From: CAZGXI01 sp964529715
GTDB lineage: Bacteria > Chloroflexota > Anaerolineae > Aggregatilineales > Ch27
NCBI GenBank assembly: GCA_964529715.1
Contig: CAZGXI010000045.1
Location: 1 to 32,952, forward strand
Direction of reading: 5' to 3'
DNA length: 32,952 nucleotides
Under the pieces are notes generated by a model. It searched no databases. It was given only the letters and a program-made list of their open reading frames with translations, and had not been told where the DNA came from. The first letter of the stretch is position 1, and every line of letters starts with the position of its first letter. The translations under genes and the position numbers were made by a program. Shown one piece after another: positions 24,565 through 32,952 of this stretch.

Positions 24565-24600
24565 GAGATGATCCTCTGTACGAGACCTCAGACGGCCTTC

Positions 24601-26790
24601 CTAGCTGAGAAAACGCTCAATGGTACGCAGCAGTTCGGCCTGGTCGAAGCCGCGCTTGACGATGTAGGCATCTGCGCCGGCCACCATGCCGCGCTCGCGG
24701 TCCTCGCGGTTTTCCAGCGACGTGACCAGGATCAGCGGGATTTCCTTGTGCTCGTTGCTCTCGCGGATGGTGCGCGTCAGCGTAATCCCGTCCATGTTCG
24801 GCATCTGGATGTCGGCCACAACCACGTTGATGGTGTTTTCTTTAAGCCGCTGAAGGGCTTCCAGGCCGTCGGTCGCCGTGATGACCTCGTAGCCTGCCGC
24901 TTCCAGGATGTTGCGTTCCAGCGTGCGCGTGGTAATCGAGTCGTCCACCACCAAGACACGCACAGGGGGTTTGGCCTCCTGGTCCTTGTTGCCGTTCAAC
25001 ATCAGGATGGGTGTCTGCACACCCCTGGCTGCCTTGATCAGGTCAGCGGGGTTGAGAATGACCACCGGTTCGCCGCTGCCCAGCAGGGCTGCACCGACCA
25101 CGTTGCGCACACGGCGCAGCGGCCTGCCCAACGGCTTGACGGCCAGTTCCTGCTCGGTTAGCACGTCGTCCACCAGGAAGGCCATCCGTTGCTCGGCCAC
25201 GCCGACGATGACCACCAGCGCCCGGTCGTTTTCTGGCGCGGCGGGGCGGCCTAACACAGCAGCCAGCGACACCAGTGGCAGGGGCGTCTGATCGACCGTG
25301 ATCATGGGCTGCCCCTCAACCGTGAAGCCATTTTCCAATTCCAGAATCTTCTCCACTGACAGCAGCGGGATGGCGTACCGCTCGGCGCCGCAGCGCACCA
25401 GCAGGCCGCGTGTCATGGTCAACGAGACGGGCACGAACAACTGGAACGATGTGCCTTTGCCGGGCGTGCTCTTGACGGCGATTCGTCCCTGGAGCGTTTC
25501 GAGTTGCTGGCGCACCACGTCCAGGCCGATGCCGCGCCCAGACATGGCCGTGACTTCGTGGGCTGTGGTGATGCCGGGTAAAAAGGCCAGCGCGATGATC
25601 TCGTCGGCGCTGGCACGCTCGTCCAGCGTCATGCCGCTGCGAGTTCCTGCCTGGCGCAGCGCGTCCAGGTCGAAGCCGCGCCCATCGTCATGCACCAGGA
25701 TGCGCACTTCGCTGCCGCGCTGCTGAACGGCGACCACGATCCGGCCCTCTGCCGGTTTTCCGGCGGCCTGGCGCTCATCCGGCGACTCGATGCCATGACT
25801 GGCGGCGTTGCGCAGCAGGTGTAGCAGCGGGTCCTTGAGTGTTTCCAGTACTTTCTTATCCAGTTCAACCTCGCCGCCCTTGATCTGTAGAGTGACCTGC
25901 TTACCCTCGCTGTGGGCGGCGTCGCGCACGGCGCGTTCCAGCACCAGAGCCAGGCTTTGAAAAGGCACCATTCGCACGCGGCGGACCTGGTCTTGCAGGG
26001 TGTTAGCGACCATATCCAGGCGCAGCGTGTCGCGGCTGATGGCCTGGTCCAATGAGTTGATCTGGCGCGTCAGGCTTTGCAGTTGGTCATAGTGACGGGT
26101 GAGGATGTCGGTTAACTGCTGTCCGACATCGCCGCCGATGCGCGGCAGCAGCGCCCGAATCTCGCGCCAAGTCTTGGCCCAGCGGACCGCCTGCTGGTAG
26201 ATGTTCTGCATTTCGATCAGGCGTTGCTCGGCACTGATCTTGGAGACGATCAATTCGCCTGCCTGGGCCATTAAGTCGTCGAGTTTATCGACGGCAACCC
26301 GGATGGTCTCTTCTCCAAGGGTCACAGTGCCCCGATCCGGTAATGGCGACTCGACCGGTTCCTCGATAGACTGGCTCGACTCCGACGAAGCGCCTTCTCC
26401 CGACTCGGCGCCGACTCCTGCCAGGCGCGCGCGCAGGTTATCCAGATCGATGGACTGACCCGCCAAGAGTTGCTCGATGGCGTCTAGCGTGTCGTAAAGC
26501 ACGTCACAGCTTCCGGCGTTGAGGAGCAGCTTCGCGTCGCGCGCTTGCTGGAGCACACTTTCCAGGTCGTGCGCCAGGGACTCCACGTCCTCCATACTCA
26601 CCGCGCGCGCGGCTCCCTTGAGGCTGTGTGCGGCGCGGAAGGCCGTCTTCAGCAGTTCCTGGTGCTTCGCCTCTTCCGGCTGACGTTCCAGACGTAGCAG
26701 AGTCTGGTTGAGCGTTTGCAGGTGGTCTGCTGCTTCGGTCTTAAAGGTCTGCATCAGTTCGCGCAGCAGACTGTCTTCAGGAGCAGGCAT
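24601..26790 (-). CDS. cheA: hybrid CheA histidine kinase with C-terminal receiver
   Basis: 729 residues. Hpt domain at 1-110 with phospho-His55 (FRAAHSLKGAARAV). Acidic/Ser linker at 128-150. Dimerisation helices at about 160-275. GHKL ATPase with Asn328, DDGRGFD (368-374) and GRGIGLD (418-424). CheW-like domain at about 455-590. Receiver at 610-729 with Asp660 (VADIQMPNMDG) and Lys712. I see no P2 response-regulator docking domain between Hpt and the dimerisation helices. A CheA-receiver fusion with a single Hpt is the WspE/FrzE-like layout of non-flagellar chemosensory systems. Phosphate may pass to its own receiver, CheB and the separate receiver. Confidence 0.95.
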   Translation of the reverse strand: MPAPEDSLLRELMQTFKTEAADHLQTLNQTLLRLERQPEEAKHQELLKTAFRAAHSLKGAARAVSMEDVESLAHDLESVLQQARDAKLLLNAGSCDVLYDTLDAIEQLLAGQSIDLDNLRARLAGVGAESGEGASSESSQSIEEPVESPLPDRGTVTLGEETIRVAVDKLDDLMAQAGELIVSKISAEQRLIEMQNIYQQAVRWAKTWREIRALLPRIGGDVGQQLTDILTRHYDQLQSLTRQINSLDQAISRDTLRLDMVANTLQDQVRRVRMVPFQSLALVLERAVRDAAHSEGKQVTLQIKGGEVELDKKVLETLKDPLLHLLRNAASHGIESPDERQAAGKPAEGRIVVAVQQRGSEVRILVHDDGRGFDLDALRQAGTRSGMTLDERASADEIIALAFLPGITTAHEVTAMSGRGIGLDVVRQQLETLQGRIAVKSTPGKGTSFQLFVPVSLTMTRGLLVRCGAERYAIPLLSVEKILELENGFTVEGQPMITVDQTPLPLVSLAAVLGRPAAPENDRALVVIVGVAEQRMAFLVDDVLTEQELAVKPLGRPLRRVRNVVGAALLGSGEPVVILNPADLIKAARGVQTPILMLNGNKDQEAKPPVRVLVVDDSITTRTLERNILEAAGYEVITATDGLEALQRLKENTINVVVADIQMPNMDGITLTRTIRESNEHKEIPLILVTSLENREDRERGMVAGADAYIVKRGFDQAELLRTIERFLS

Positions 26791-26805
26791 GGCGATTTCC
26801 CTATC

Positions 26806-29022
26806 TTACACCTGATAGCGGGCGACGACGAGTTCCATACGGCGGGCCATGTCGTTGAGGTCCTGGGCAGAGCGTTCGGCCTGGCGGGTGGAGGCGGCGG
26901 TCTGTGCTGAGGCCTGCTTGATGGAGGACATGGCGGCGGCGAGCTGGTCCATGCCGTTGGTCTGCTGGCGGGTGGAGGCGGCGATCTGGGTGGAGGCCTG
27001 GGCGGCTTCCTCGATGGTGGCGGCGAGTTCGGCGATGGCCTGGCCGGCGCGTTGGGCGAGGGACATGCCGCTCTCGACGCCTTTGGAGCCTTCCTCGGTG
27101 ACCATGACGGCGGTGTTGACGGCCTGCTGGACCTCGGCGAGGATGTCGCGGACGCGGGCGGTGGCCTCGCGGGACTGGTCGGCGAGTTGGCGGACCTCCA
27201 TAGCGACGACGGCAAAGCCCTTGCCCTCCTCGCCGGCTCTGGCGGCCTCGATGGAGGCGTTGAGGGCCAGGAGGCGGGACTGGTCGGCGATGTCGTTGAC
27301 GGTGGCGGTGATCTCGCCGATCTGCTGGGCGCGCTCGGAGAGCATGAGGATGTTCTCGGCGATGGACTCAGTGCGCTGGCGGACGAGGCGCATGCCTTCG
27401 ACGGTGTCGGCGACGGCGTCCTGGCCGGCGCGGGAGACGGCGACGGACTGACGAGAGGCGTCGGCGACGCCCTGGACGCGCTCGGCGGTCTGGGAGACGG
27501 TGGCGCGGACCTCCTCGACGGTGGTCATGGTCTGGGTGATGGCGGCGTCCTGCTCGGTGGCGGAGGCGATCTGCTGGGTGGTGGCGGCGAGGATTTCGGC
27601 GGCGGCGGCGGAGATACTGGCGGCGGCCTCGCGCACCTGGCGGGTCATGTCCGCCAGCGCCTCGACCATGCTATTAAGGTCTTGGCCCAACTTCCGGAGT
27701 CCGTCGAAGGCGCTGCTCTGGTTGCTGCCATCGAGCGACAGGCGTGTGGTCAGGTCGCCCTGGGCGACTCGGCTCACGAACGCCATGTATTCCGTCACCG
27801 TGTTCTCCAGGTAAGTGCGCGTCGTGCGTTCGGCAGTCAACATTTCTTGCAGGCGCGTGACCATCTGATTGAAGGCGTCGGCCAGGGTGCGTGTCTCATC
27901 ATGGGTATTGACGCTGGCCTGTACGTCTAGGCTGCCGCCGGCGATGGATCGAGCGACGGCGGTGATTTCTCGCACAGGCCGGGCGATCTGCCGGGCAGTC
28001 AGCCACAGCAGTCCCAGCGTGCCCAGAAGCAGGATGGCGCAGATGGCGATCAACTGTACGGTCAGCCGGGTTGCTTCAGCGGTGATGGCCTCAAGCGGCA
28101 CGTTCAGGTTGACGGACCAGGGCGTTGCGGTACGACCAAAGCGGATCGGCACAAAGACGGCGACATTACCTTCGTCGTTTTGCAAGGTTTCTTCGCCGTT
28201 CTGGATGAAGGCGAAGTCTTCCTGCCAGTCGGCGTGATAGGCGCTCATGGGCTGACCAATCAAGTCCGCACGGCCTGTCGCCCCACCGATGATGCCGGTG
28301 TGGCTGATCAGGAGCATGTTCGCCGCACCATCAAAACCATGAACCTGGTCGGCCAGACTTTGCAGAAATGTCAGGCGGATATCCGTGCCGGCGACGCCAT
28401 AGAAGCGTCCATCGACGACAATCGGCACGGACAGGGTGGTCATCAGCACATCTTCGCCCTGAACCGTGTAACTGTATGGCTCGATGATCTCTTCCCGCAG
28501 GCTTCGCTTGGGCAGCAGGTAGTAGTCGCCGCTGCCTTCTACTTCATAGTCCACGATGGCGTCCACCGAGATTTCGCCGTCGGCGCCCCGGTTCCAATAG
28601 GGGATGAACCGCCCGGTGGCGTCATGTCCCGGCGTATTGGCGTACTCTGCATCCCGCCCGTCGAAGGCGTTTGGCTCCCAGATGGTCCACACCCCCAGAA
28701 ATCCGGGGTTTTCCACCAGGATATTTTGCATTATGGCATTGGCCTGCTCGCGGGTCAGCCGCCCTTCTGGGTGACGCAAACCTGCTGCAAACGTCTGCGC
28801 CAGCGTGCGTGCAGCGTCGAGTGCAATCTCAACTTCGGCCCTGATCAGATAGGCGCTCGCATTGGCCTCTGAGGTCGCTTCCTGCTCCGCCGATTGGATG
28901 GCAATCGCGCGCGCCGCCGTGGCAGACAGAATAACAACGGCGATGATAGCGACGGTCAGGCACAGTCCGGTCCAGAATAGTATCTTGCCCTGGATCGACC
29001 GGAATGCGATAAAACTTGTCAT
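26806..29022 (-). CDS. methyl-accepting chemotaxis protein with dCache-type sensor (receptor 1)
   Basis: 738 residues. TM1 at about 14-36. Large external sensor at 37-318 with dCache features (VWTIWEPNAFDGRDAEY, YYLLPKRSLREEIIEPY, VDGRFYGVAGTDI). TM2 at about 321-343, HAMP at 344-398 and a second HAMP-like stretch at about 405-460. The signalling hairpin has its tip in IADQSRLLALNASIEAARAG. The sensor type usually binds small organic ligands such as amino or organic acids; the ligand here is unknown. The end (VVARYQV) lacks a CheR-docking pentapeptide. Residues from about 453 to 737 are encoded by DNA identical to that in the neighbouring receptor gene. Confidence 0.94.
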   Translation of the reverse strand: MTSFIAFRSIQGKILFWTGLCLTVAIIAVVILSATAARAIAIQSAEQEATSEANASAYLIRAEVEIALDAARTLAQTFAAGLRHPEGRLTREQANAIMQNILVENPGFLGVWTIWEPNAFDGRDAEYANTPGHDATGRFIPYWNRGADGEISVDAIVDYEVEGSGDYYLLPKRSLREEIIEPYSYTVQGEDVLMTTLSVPIVVDGRFYGVAGTDIRLTFLQSLADQVHGFDGAANMLLISHTGIIGGATGRADLIGQPMSAYHADWQEDFAFIQNGEETLQNDEGNVAVFVPIRFGRTATPWSVNLNVPLEAITAEATRLTVQLIAICAILLLGTLGLLWLTARQIARPVREITAVARSIAGGSLDVQASVNTHDETRTLADAFNQMVTRLQEMLTAERTTRTYLENTVTEYMAFVSRVAQGDLTTRLSLDGSNQSSAFDGLRKLGQDLNSMVEALADMTRQVREAAASISAAAAEILAATTQQIASATEQDAAITQTMTTVEEVRATVSQTAERVQGVADASRQSVAVSRAGQDAVADTVEGMRLVRQRTESIAENILMLSERAQQIGEITATVNDIADQSRLLALNASIEAARAGEEGKGFAVVAMEVRQLADQSREATARVRDILAEVQQAVNTAVMVTEEGSKGVESGMSLAQRAGQAIAELAATIEEAAQASTQIAASTRQQTNGMDQLAAAMSSIKQASAQTAASTRQAERSAQDLNDMARRMELVVARYQV
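26812..27664 (-). repeat. 853-bp direct repeat, copy 1 (receptor signalling domain)
   Basis: Read base by base, this segment is identical to 29077-29929 (offset 2265). It covers the last third of receptor 1, from just before the HAMP-to-hairpin junction to the penultimate codon. Identity stops abruptly at both ends. The tract uses almost only GCC for Ala and C/G-ending codons, which makes its plus strand very G-rich compared with the flanking sensor regions. Confidence 0.95.
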
Positions 29023-29070
29023 GGGTGTTCCCCCCCTTTATATTGCCGAGGGGCTGCGCAGCAGGCAGCC

Positions 29071-31461
29071 TTAGATCTGATAGCGGGCGACGACGAGTTC
29101 CATACGGCGGGCCATGTCGTTGAGGTCCTGGGCAGAGCGTTCGGCCTGGCGGGTGGAGGCGGCGGTCTGTGCTGAGGCCTGCTTGATGGAGGACATGGCG
29201 GCGGCGAGCTGGTCCATGCCGTTGGTCTGCTGGCGGGTGGAGGCGGCGATCTGGGTGGAGGCCTGGGCGGCTTCCTCGATGGTGGCGGCGAGTTCGGCGA
29301 TGGCCTGGCCGGCGCGTTGGGCGAGGGACATGCCGCTCTCGACGCCTTTGGAGCCTTCCTCGGTGACCATGACGGCGGTGTTGACGGCCTGCTGGACCTC
29401 GGCGAGGATGTCGCGGACGCGGGCGGTGGCCTCGCGGGACTGGTCGGCGAGTTGGCGGACCTCCATAGCGACGACGGCAAAGCCCTTGCCCTCCTCGCCG
29501 GCTCTGGCGGCCTCGATGGAGGCGTTGAGGGCCAGGAGGCGGGACTGGTCGGCGATGTCGTTGACGGTGGCGGTGATCTCGCCGATCTGCTGGGCGCGCT
29601 CGGAGAGCATGAGGATGTTCTCGGCGATGGACTCAGTGCGCTGGCGGACGAGGCGCATGCCTTCGACGGTGTCGGCGACGGCGTCCTGGCCGGCGCGGGA
29701 GACGGCGACGGACTGACGAGAGGCGTCGGCGACGCCCTGGACGCGCTCGGCGGTCTGGGAGACGGTGGCGCGGACCTCCTCGACGGTGGTCATGGTCTGG
29801 GTGATGGCGGCGTCCTGCTCGGTGGCGGAGGCGATCTGCTGGGTGGTGGCGGCGAGGATTTCGGCGGCGGCGGCGGAGATACTGGCGGCGGCCTCGCGCA
29901 CCTGGCGGGTCATGTCCGCCAGCGCCTCGGCCATCTGGTTGAGGTTGTGACCGAGTTGGGTCAGTTCGTCGCCATCCTGTCCGGCGGCGCTGCCGTTCAG
30001 GTTTAGTCGCGCTGTCAGGTCGCCCTGGGCCACCTTCTCCACGAACGCCCGGTAAGCTGAGATAGTCTCTTGCAGGCGTGTTTTGCTGCTGCGTTCGGTT
30101 TCCACCATGCGCTGCAAGTCGGCGGCCATGCCGTTGAACGCGCGGGACAGGTCGCCCAGTTCATCCTGCGAGATCATGTGCACGCGGGCCGACAGATTGC
30201 CTGCGCTGAGGTGTTGCGCGACCTGGCGTAATTGGGCAATTGGCCCCATGATCAGGCCGGTCTGCCACACGGCCATCCCCAGACCGCCAATCAGCGTTAC
30301 CAGGGCGACCGCCACGAACAACCCGGCAGCCATGGCCTGCTGAGTTGCGATCTGATCTTTAGCCTCGCTCAGGCCGCTGACAGGTCGCAGGGAAATTTCT
30401 TGCGGCTGGCTGATCGCCACACCCCAATCGAAGCCGGCAAAGTCCCGGTTGATCCCGGCGTAGAGTTCCTCTCCACCGGTGCGAGCACATCCGACTAGGC
30501 TGGCGCTTTCGGGGCCGGTTTCCCATACATCCCGCCCCTCTGCCAGGACCGTGTAGGTGGCTGCCCCCGGTTGAAGCTCTCCCGCGAGACGTATCGGGGC
30601 ATAGTCCTCCGGCAGGCGACCGGCGTCCGTCAGGATCAGAGTCGGGTTATGATCGACGGATGTGTCGGCGAGCCGTTGGCCGTTTTCCAACAGAAAGATG
30701 AGTGCCTCGCCGCCCTCCAGCAGCGCCGCCTGCTGATCGATCAGGGCTTGCAGCGCGCCGAGGTCGAGCACGGCCTTGAGCACGCCCAGCCGTTCGCCGG
30801 TGGCAAGTTCACTGACCCGCACGGAGATCGCAATCGAATAGATGCCCGCTGATTCGTCGTATGCCGGTGGGCTGATGTCCAGGCCATCTTGCCAGGCGTT
30901 TGTCCACCAGGCTTCGTCGCTTTGCACAAAATCCGAAGTCTGTCCAGAGGCAGCGACGATATAGCCGTGTGTTTCGGTCAGAAGCACTTCCGGGAACTCG
31001 GTGCTGGCAGCCTGACTTTCTAGAAACTGCACCACCGCGGTGTTGGTGCCCAGGCTGTAGTGGCCTGCCATCTGCTGTTCGACTGTCTCGATGTCTGCGC
31101 CTACCAGTCCGTGTTCGAGAGCGGCTTCCGCGCCCCGACGGGCGGCCTGGGCTATCGAAGGTTCGCGCGCCCACAAGATCACGCGCTGGATGCGTTCAAG
31201 CATGAAGGTATCGACCTGGCGGGCTATCATCAGCGCCCGGTCACTCAGGTCGTCGCCAACGGCGTTCTCGGTGATCTGCCGCGCTTCGTCGAGACGGAGA
31301 TCGACCTGATTGAGGGTGTTTTGCAGCGCCGCCAGCGCGATTCCCGTGATCACGATCACCGGCAACAGGGCAGCCAGCAGAATCTGTACGGTGATACGAA
31401 CACGCATCCCCTGCCAGAAGCGGCGGCGCGGCGTGTGGGTGGCGGTGCGGGAGGTGGCCAT
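29071..31461 (-). CDS. methyl-accepting chemotaxis protein with dCache-type sensor (receptor 2)
   Basis: 796 residues. A basic cytoplasmic N-terminus, TM1 at about 25-48 and an external sensor at 49-365 that includes the Cache block TSDFVQSDEAWWTNAWQDG (175-193) and VLKAVLDLGALQALID. TM2 at about 376-400, HAMP at 402-455, a second HAMP-like stretch, and the methyl-accepting hairpin. The sensor differs from that of receptor 1, so the pair should read different ligands while sharing the same signalling tail (about 511-795). It lacks a C-terminal CheR pentapeptide. AAAGGGG lies about 12 nt before the ATG. Confidence 0.94.
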   Translation of the reverse strand: MATSRTATHTPRRRFWQGMRVRITVQILLAALLPVIVITGIALAALQNTLNQVDLRLDEARQITENAVGDDLSDRALMIARQVDTFMLERIQRVILWAREPSIAQAARRGAEAALEHGLVGADIETVEQQMAGHYSLGTNTAVVQFLESQAASTEFPEVLLTETHGYIVAASGQTSDFVQSDEAWWTNAWQDGLDISPPAYDESAGIYSIAISVRVSELATGERLGVLKAVLDLGALQALIDQQAALLEGGEALIFLLENGQRLADTSVDHNPTLILTDAGRLPEDYAPIRLAGELQPGAATYTVLAEGRDVWETGPESASLVGCARTGGEELYAGINRDFAGFDWGVAISQPQEISLRPVSGLSEAKDQIATQQAMAAGLFVAVALVTLIGGLGMAVWQTGLIMGPIAQLRQVAQHLSAGNLSARVHMISQDELGDLSRAFNGMAADLQRMVETERSSKTRLQETISAYRAFVEKVAQGDLTARLNLNGSAAGQDGDELTQLGHNLNQMAEALADMTRQVREAAASISAAAAEILAATTQQIASATEQDAAITQTMTTVEEVRATVSQTAERVQGVADASRQSVAVSRAGQDAVADTVEGMRLVRQRTESIAENILMLSERAQQIGEITATVNDIADQSRLLALNASIEAARAGEEGKGFAVVAMEVRQLADQSREATARVRDILAEVQQAVNTAVMVTEEGSKGVESGMSLAQRAGQAIAELAATIEEAAQASTQIAASTRQQTNGMDQLAAAMSSIKQASAQTAASTRQAERSAQDLNDMARRMELVVARYQI
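29077..29929 (-). repeat. 853-bp direct repeat, copy 2 (receptor signalling domain)
   Basis: Identical to 26812-27664 in the same orientation. The two copies are separated by 1412 bp holding the receptor 1 HAMP and sensor region and the intergenic gap. See copy 1. Confidence 0.95.
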
Positions 31462-31527
31462 GACGACGGTTTTCCCCTTTATTTTCTTCCTCGAGAACAG
31501 AACGTTCTCATCCTGACGTGGGCGGGT

Positions 31528-32070
31528 TCAGCTAATGCTCTGATCGATGTTCAGGTCAGGGTCGCCGAGAATGGCCTCGACGTTCAGCACAGTTGTGCCG
31601 TCTGGCAGGATGCCACGCAGATAAGCCGCGTTCGTCAGCCCGATTCCGGGCGGCAGGACATTCAGGTTGTCGAGCGGCAGGGTGGTCACTTCGCCGATCT
31701 GCTCGATGCAAAAGGCGGCGGTGAAATCCTCATGCTCTGCCACGACCAGGGCCGCTGTGCCGGGCGTGTTGCCGTTAGCGATCCCTAACAGTGCCGCCAG
31801 GTCGAGCACCGGAATAATGTGGCCGCGAATGTTCGCAATGCCTGCCACGAACGGCGGTGTGCAGGGCACGGGGATGATCGGTGTGCTGGCATAGACGGCG
31901 GTGATGGCGTCCAATGGCAGGGCGTAGCGTTCTCCCTGGACCGTCACGCGCAGGGCTGCCATGACGTCGGTCTGGTAATCGCCCTGCCGGGCGCTGGCCC
32001 CGGCAACCCGCGCCGCGCGCGCCTGTAAGATTTGCCACTCTTGTTCTGAGAAGTTGTTATAAAGAGACAC
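31528..32070 (-). CDS. cheW: CheW-type coupling protein with N-terminal helix
   Basis: 180 residues. A CheW domain (about 38-172: LRVTVQGERYALPLDAITAVY, FVAGIANIRGHIIPVLDLAALLG, AAFCIEQIGEV) follows a roughly 35-residue helical extension with EWQILQARAARVA. Similar extensions occur in CheW proteins of type IV pilus or alternative-function arrays. The start is GTG 32070, with GGAGG 6 nt ahead. The gene overlaps the end of cheR by 14 bases. Having two different CheW genes in one operon recalls WspB and WspD. Confidence 0.93.
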   Translation of the reverse strand: MSLYNNFSEQEWQILQARAARVAGASARQGDYQTDVMAALRVTVQGERYALPLDAITAVYASTPIIPVPCTPPFVAGIANIRGHIIPVLDLAALLGIANGNTPGTAALVVAEHEDFTAAFCIEQIGEVTTLPLDNLNVLPPGIGLTNAAYLRGILPDGTTVLNVEAILGDPDLNIDQSIS

Positions 32071-32952
32071 GAGGAACCTCCGTCGTTCGGGCCGTCGAAG
32101 CGGGCAGTTCTTGCAGGCGTTGGCTCAGCAGCCCGCGCAGCATCTCGACGGTAATGTCTTCGGCATAGGGCAGGTGCTGATCCGCTTCCAGATCGGCGAT
32201 GGCCTGCTGGGCCATGCGCCAGTGGCGCGCCGCCGTGCGATATTCGCCGCGTTGCTGATAGAGTGTCCCCAGGCTGTAGTGCGCCAGGGCAAAGGAGGGG
32301 TCGCAGTATACGGCCTGGCGCAGCGAGATCAACGCGCCTTCCCGGTTGTCGATCTGGAGCTGGATCAGGGCGCGCAGGTAGTGCACCTGGGGCTGGAGGC
32401 TATCTTGCTGTTCGACTTTATCCAGCCAGGCTAGGGCTTCGTGCTGATTGCCCTGATCGGCGGCGCGCCTGGCCTGTTCCCAGGCGTTCCGGGCGATCTC
32501 TTGCGAATCGGCCTGCTGCGTCTCTGGCGAGACGGGCGGCGCGGCAGAGACTTGTTGACCAGCGGGACTCTGCTCCGGGGAGACGTGAGAGGGGGGCGGT
32601 AGGGTGGTCTCCTCCTGGCCGTTGGGACGCTGTTTTGGCGCAAGCAGGGGGAGCGGCTCGTCGATGGATACTGTTGCGGCAGACCAGGCCGTTGGCGTCG
32701 TGGCGTCGGCAGCGGATGTTTTCTGATATAAAACCGTGTCGGGAAAGTTACGCGGCTCAAAGCCCTGATCTTGGTAGATTGAAGCTACCGGCTCAGCGTG
32801 GCCAACGATCAGCCAGCCGTCGGGGATCAGGGCGCGATTGAAGCGTTCGACCACGCGCCGGGTCGTTGCCTGGTCGAAGTAAATAGTGACGTTGCGGCAG
32901 ATAATCAGGTCCATATGTAGGGTGTTATTGTCTGCCGAGGGGTAATCGTCGT
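32057..32952 (-). CDS. cheR: CheR methyltransferase with TPR-bearing C-terminus, 5' part outside the window
   Basis: The frame is open to the right edge (the last bases read DDYPSADNNTLHMDL), so the N-terminus is missing. The visible part contains the CheR core MDLIICRNVTIYF, the VERFNRALIPDGWLIVGHAEP segment and FRPxxF-like GFEPRNF. A Pro/Gln-rich linker (about 75-140 of the visible part) follows, then TPR-like helices (AWEQARRAADQGNQHEALAWLD, ALAHYSLGTLYQQRGEYRTA). It methylates receptor glutamates with S-adenosylmethionine. TPR-bearing CheR is typical of WspC/FrzF-like systems. It is the first gene of the operon visible here; the promoter lies outside. Confidence 0.93.
   Translation of the reverse strand, partial: DDYPSADNNTLHMDLIICRNVTIYFDQATTRRVVERFNRALIPDGWLIVGHAEPVASIYQDQGFEPRNFPDTVLYQKTSAADATTPTAWSAATVSIDEPLPLLAPKQRPNGQEETTLPPPSHVSPEQSPAGQQVSAAPPVSPETQQADSQEIARNAWEQARRAADQGNQHEALAWLDKVEQQDSLQPQVHYLRALIQLQIDNREGALISLRQAVYCDPSFALAHYSLGTLYQQRGEYRTAARHWRMAQQAIADLEADQHLPYAEDITVEMLRGLLSQRLQELPASTARTTEVPRVSL

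Noticed and set aside
23464..25161. 565-residue open frame opposite cheB and cheA
   Set aside because: Both minus-strand genes are intact with all catalytic residues. The antisense product is rich in His, Arg, Gln and Asp with no recognisable domain.
27052..27930. Long open frames on the plus strand opposite both receptor genes (also 26849-27451, 29114-29716, 29317-30006) rich in Gly, Asp, Leu and Ala
   Set aside because: They mirror the identical GC-biased signalling segment. Codon bias in the real minus-strand genes removes stops from the other frames. They have no family resemblance, ribosome site or separate promoter.
26812..29929. Insertion sequence or transposon as the source of the 853-bp repeat
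   Set aside because: No transposase, terminal inverted repeats or target duplication. The repeat falls entirely within coding sequence in frame, which fits duplication or gene conversion better.
31493..31509. Hairpin GAGAAC/GTTCTC between cheW and receptor 2
   Set aside because: Only a 6-bp stem inside an operon, with no T-run and no second copy seen. Too weak to list as a regulatory element.

Overview
The window is a GC-rich bacterial chromosome segment. It carries two complete sugar-uptake-plus-glycosidase clusters and most of a chemosensory operon. Gene content and the abundant short intergenic palindromes fit a free-living, polysaccharide-degrading bacterium of the Chloroflexota type. 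This is an inference from overall character, because no rRNA, tRNA or other phylogenetic marker is present. No CRISPR array or insertion sequence was found.

Layout. (1) 1-3348: a possible tail of an upstream gene, a PfkB/RfaE-type heptose-phosphate kinase (+), a strongly palindromic intergenic region, then a minus-strand pair encoding a DUF362 iron-sulfur protein and a YjbQ-family protein. (2) 3349-10638, minus strand: ROK repressor, sugar-binding protein, two permeases, a secreted GH66 dextranase-like enzyme and a cytoplasmic GH15 glucoamylase-like enzyme, the last three genes joined by ATGA overlaps. The likely substrate is an alpha-1,6-glucan. (3) 10639-10909: a divergent control region with two near-consensus sigma-70 promoters back to back, an inverted repeat just downstream of the ROK promoter, and a pair of 20-bp operator-like sites on the other side. 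(4) 10910-21319, plus strand: ArsR-type regulator, sugar-binding protein, two permeases, a secreted clan GH-A hydrolase, a GH2 glycosidase and a GH51 alpha-L-arabinofuranosidase, pointing to an arabinose-containing hemicellulose or pectin side chain. Neither cluster contains an ABC ATPase gene, so both probably borrow a shared MsmK/MalK-like subunit. (5) 21438-22250: a lone nucleotidyltransferase. (6) 22277 to the right edge, minus strand: a chemosensory operon read as cheR-TPR (cut by the window edge), cheW, two dCache receptors, hybrid cheA-REC, cheB, a cheY-like receiver, a small degenerate RsbT-like protein, and a second cheW.

The chemosensory operon is the most unusual part. Its parts list (two CheW, TPR-bearing CheR, CheA fused to a receiver, CheB) resembles Wsp-type alternative-function systems. 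Where a diguanylate cyclase output would sit, it has a bare receiver and a GHKL-like protein that appears to have lost its ATP-binding residues. Its two receptor genes share an exactly identical 853-bp signalling-domain segment beside unrelated sensor domains, which indicates recent duplication or gene conversion.
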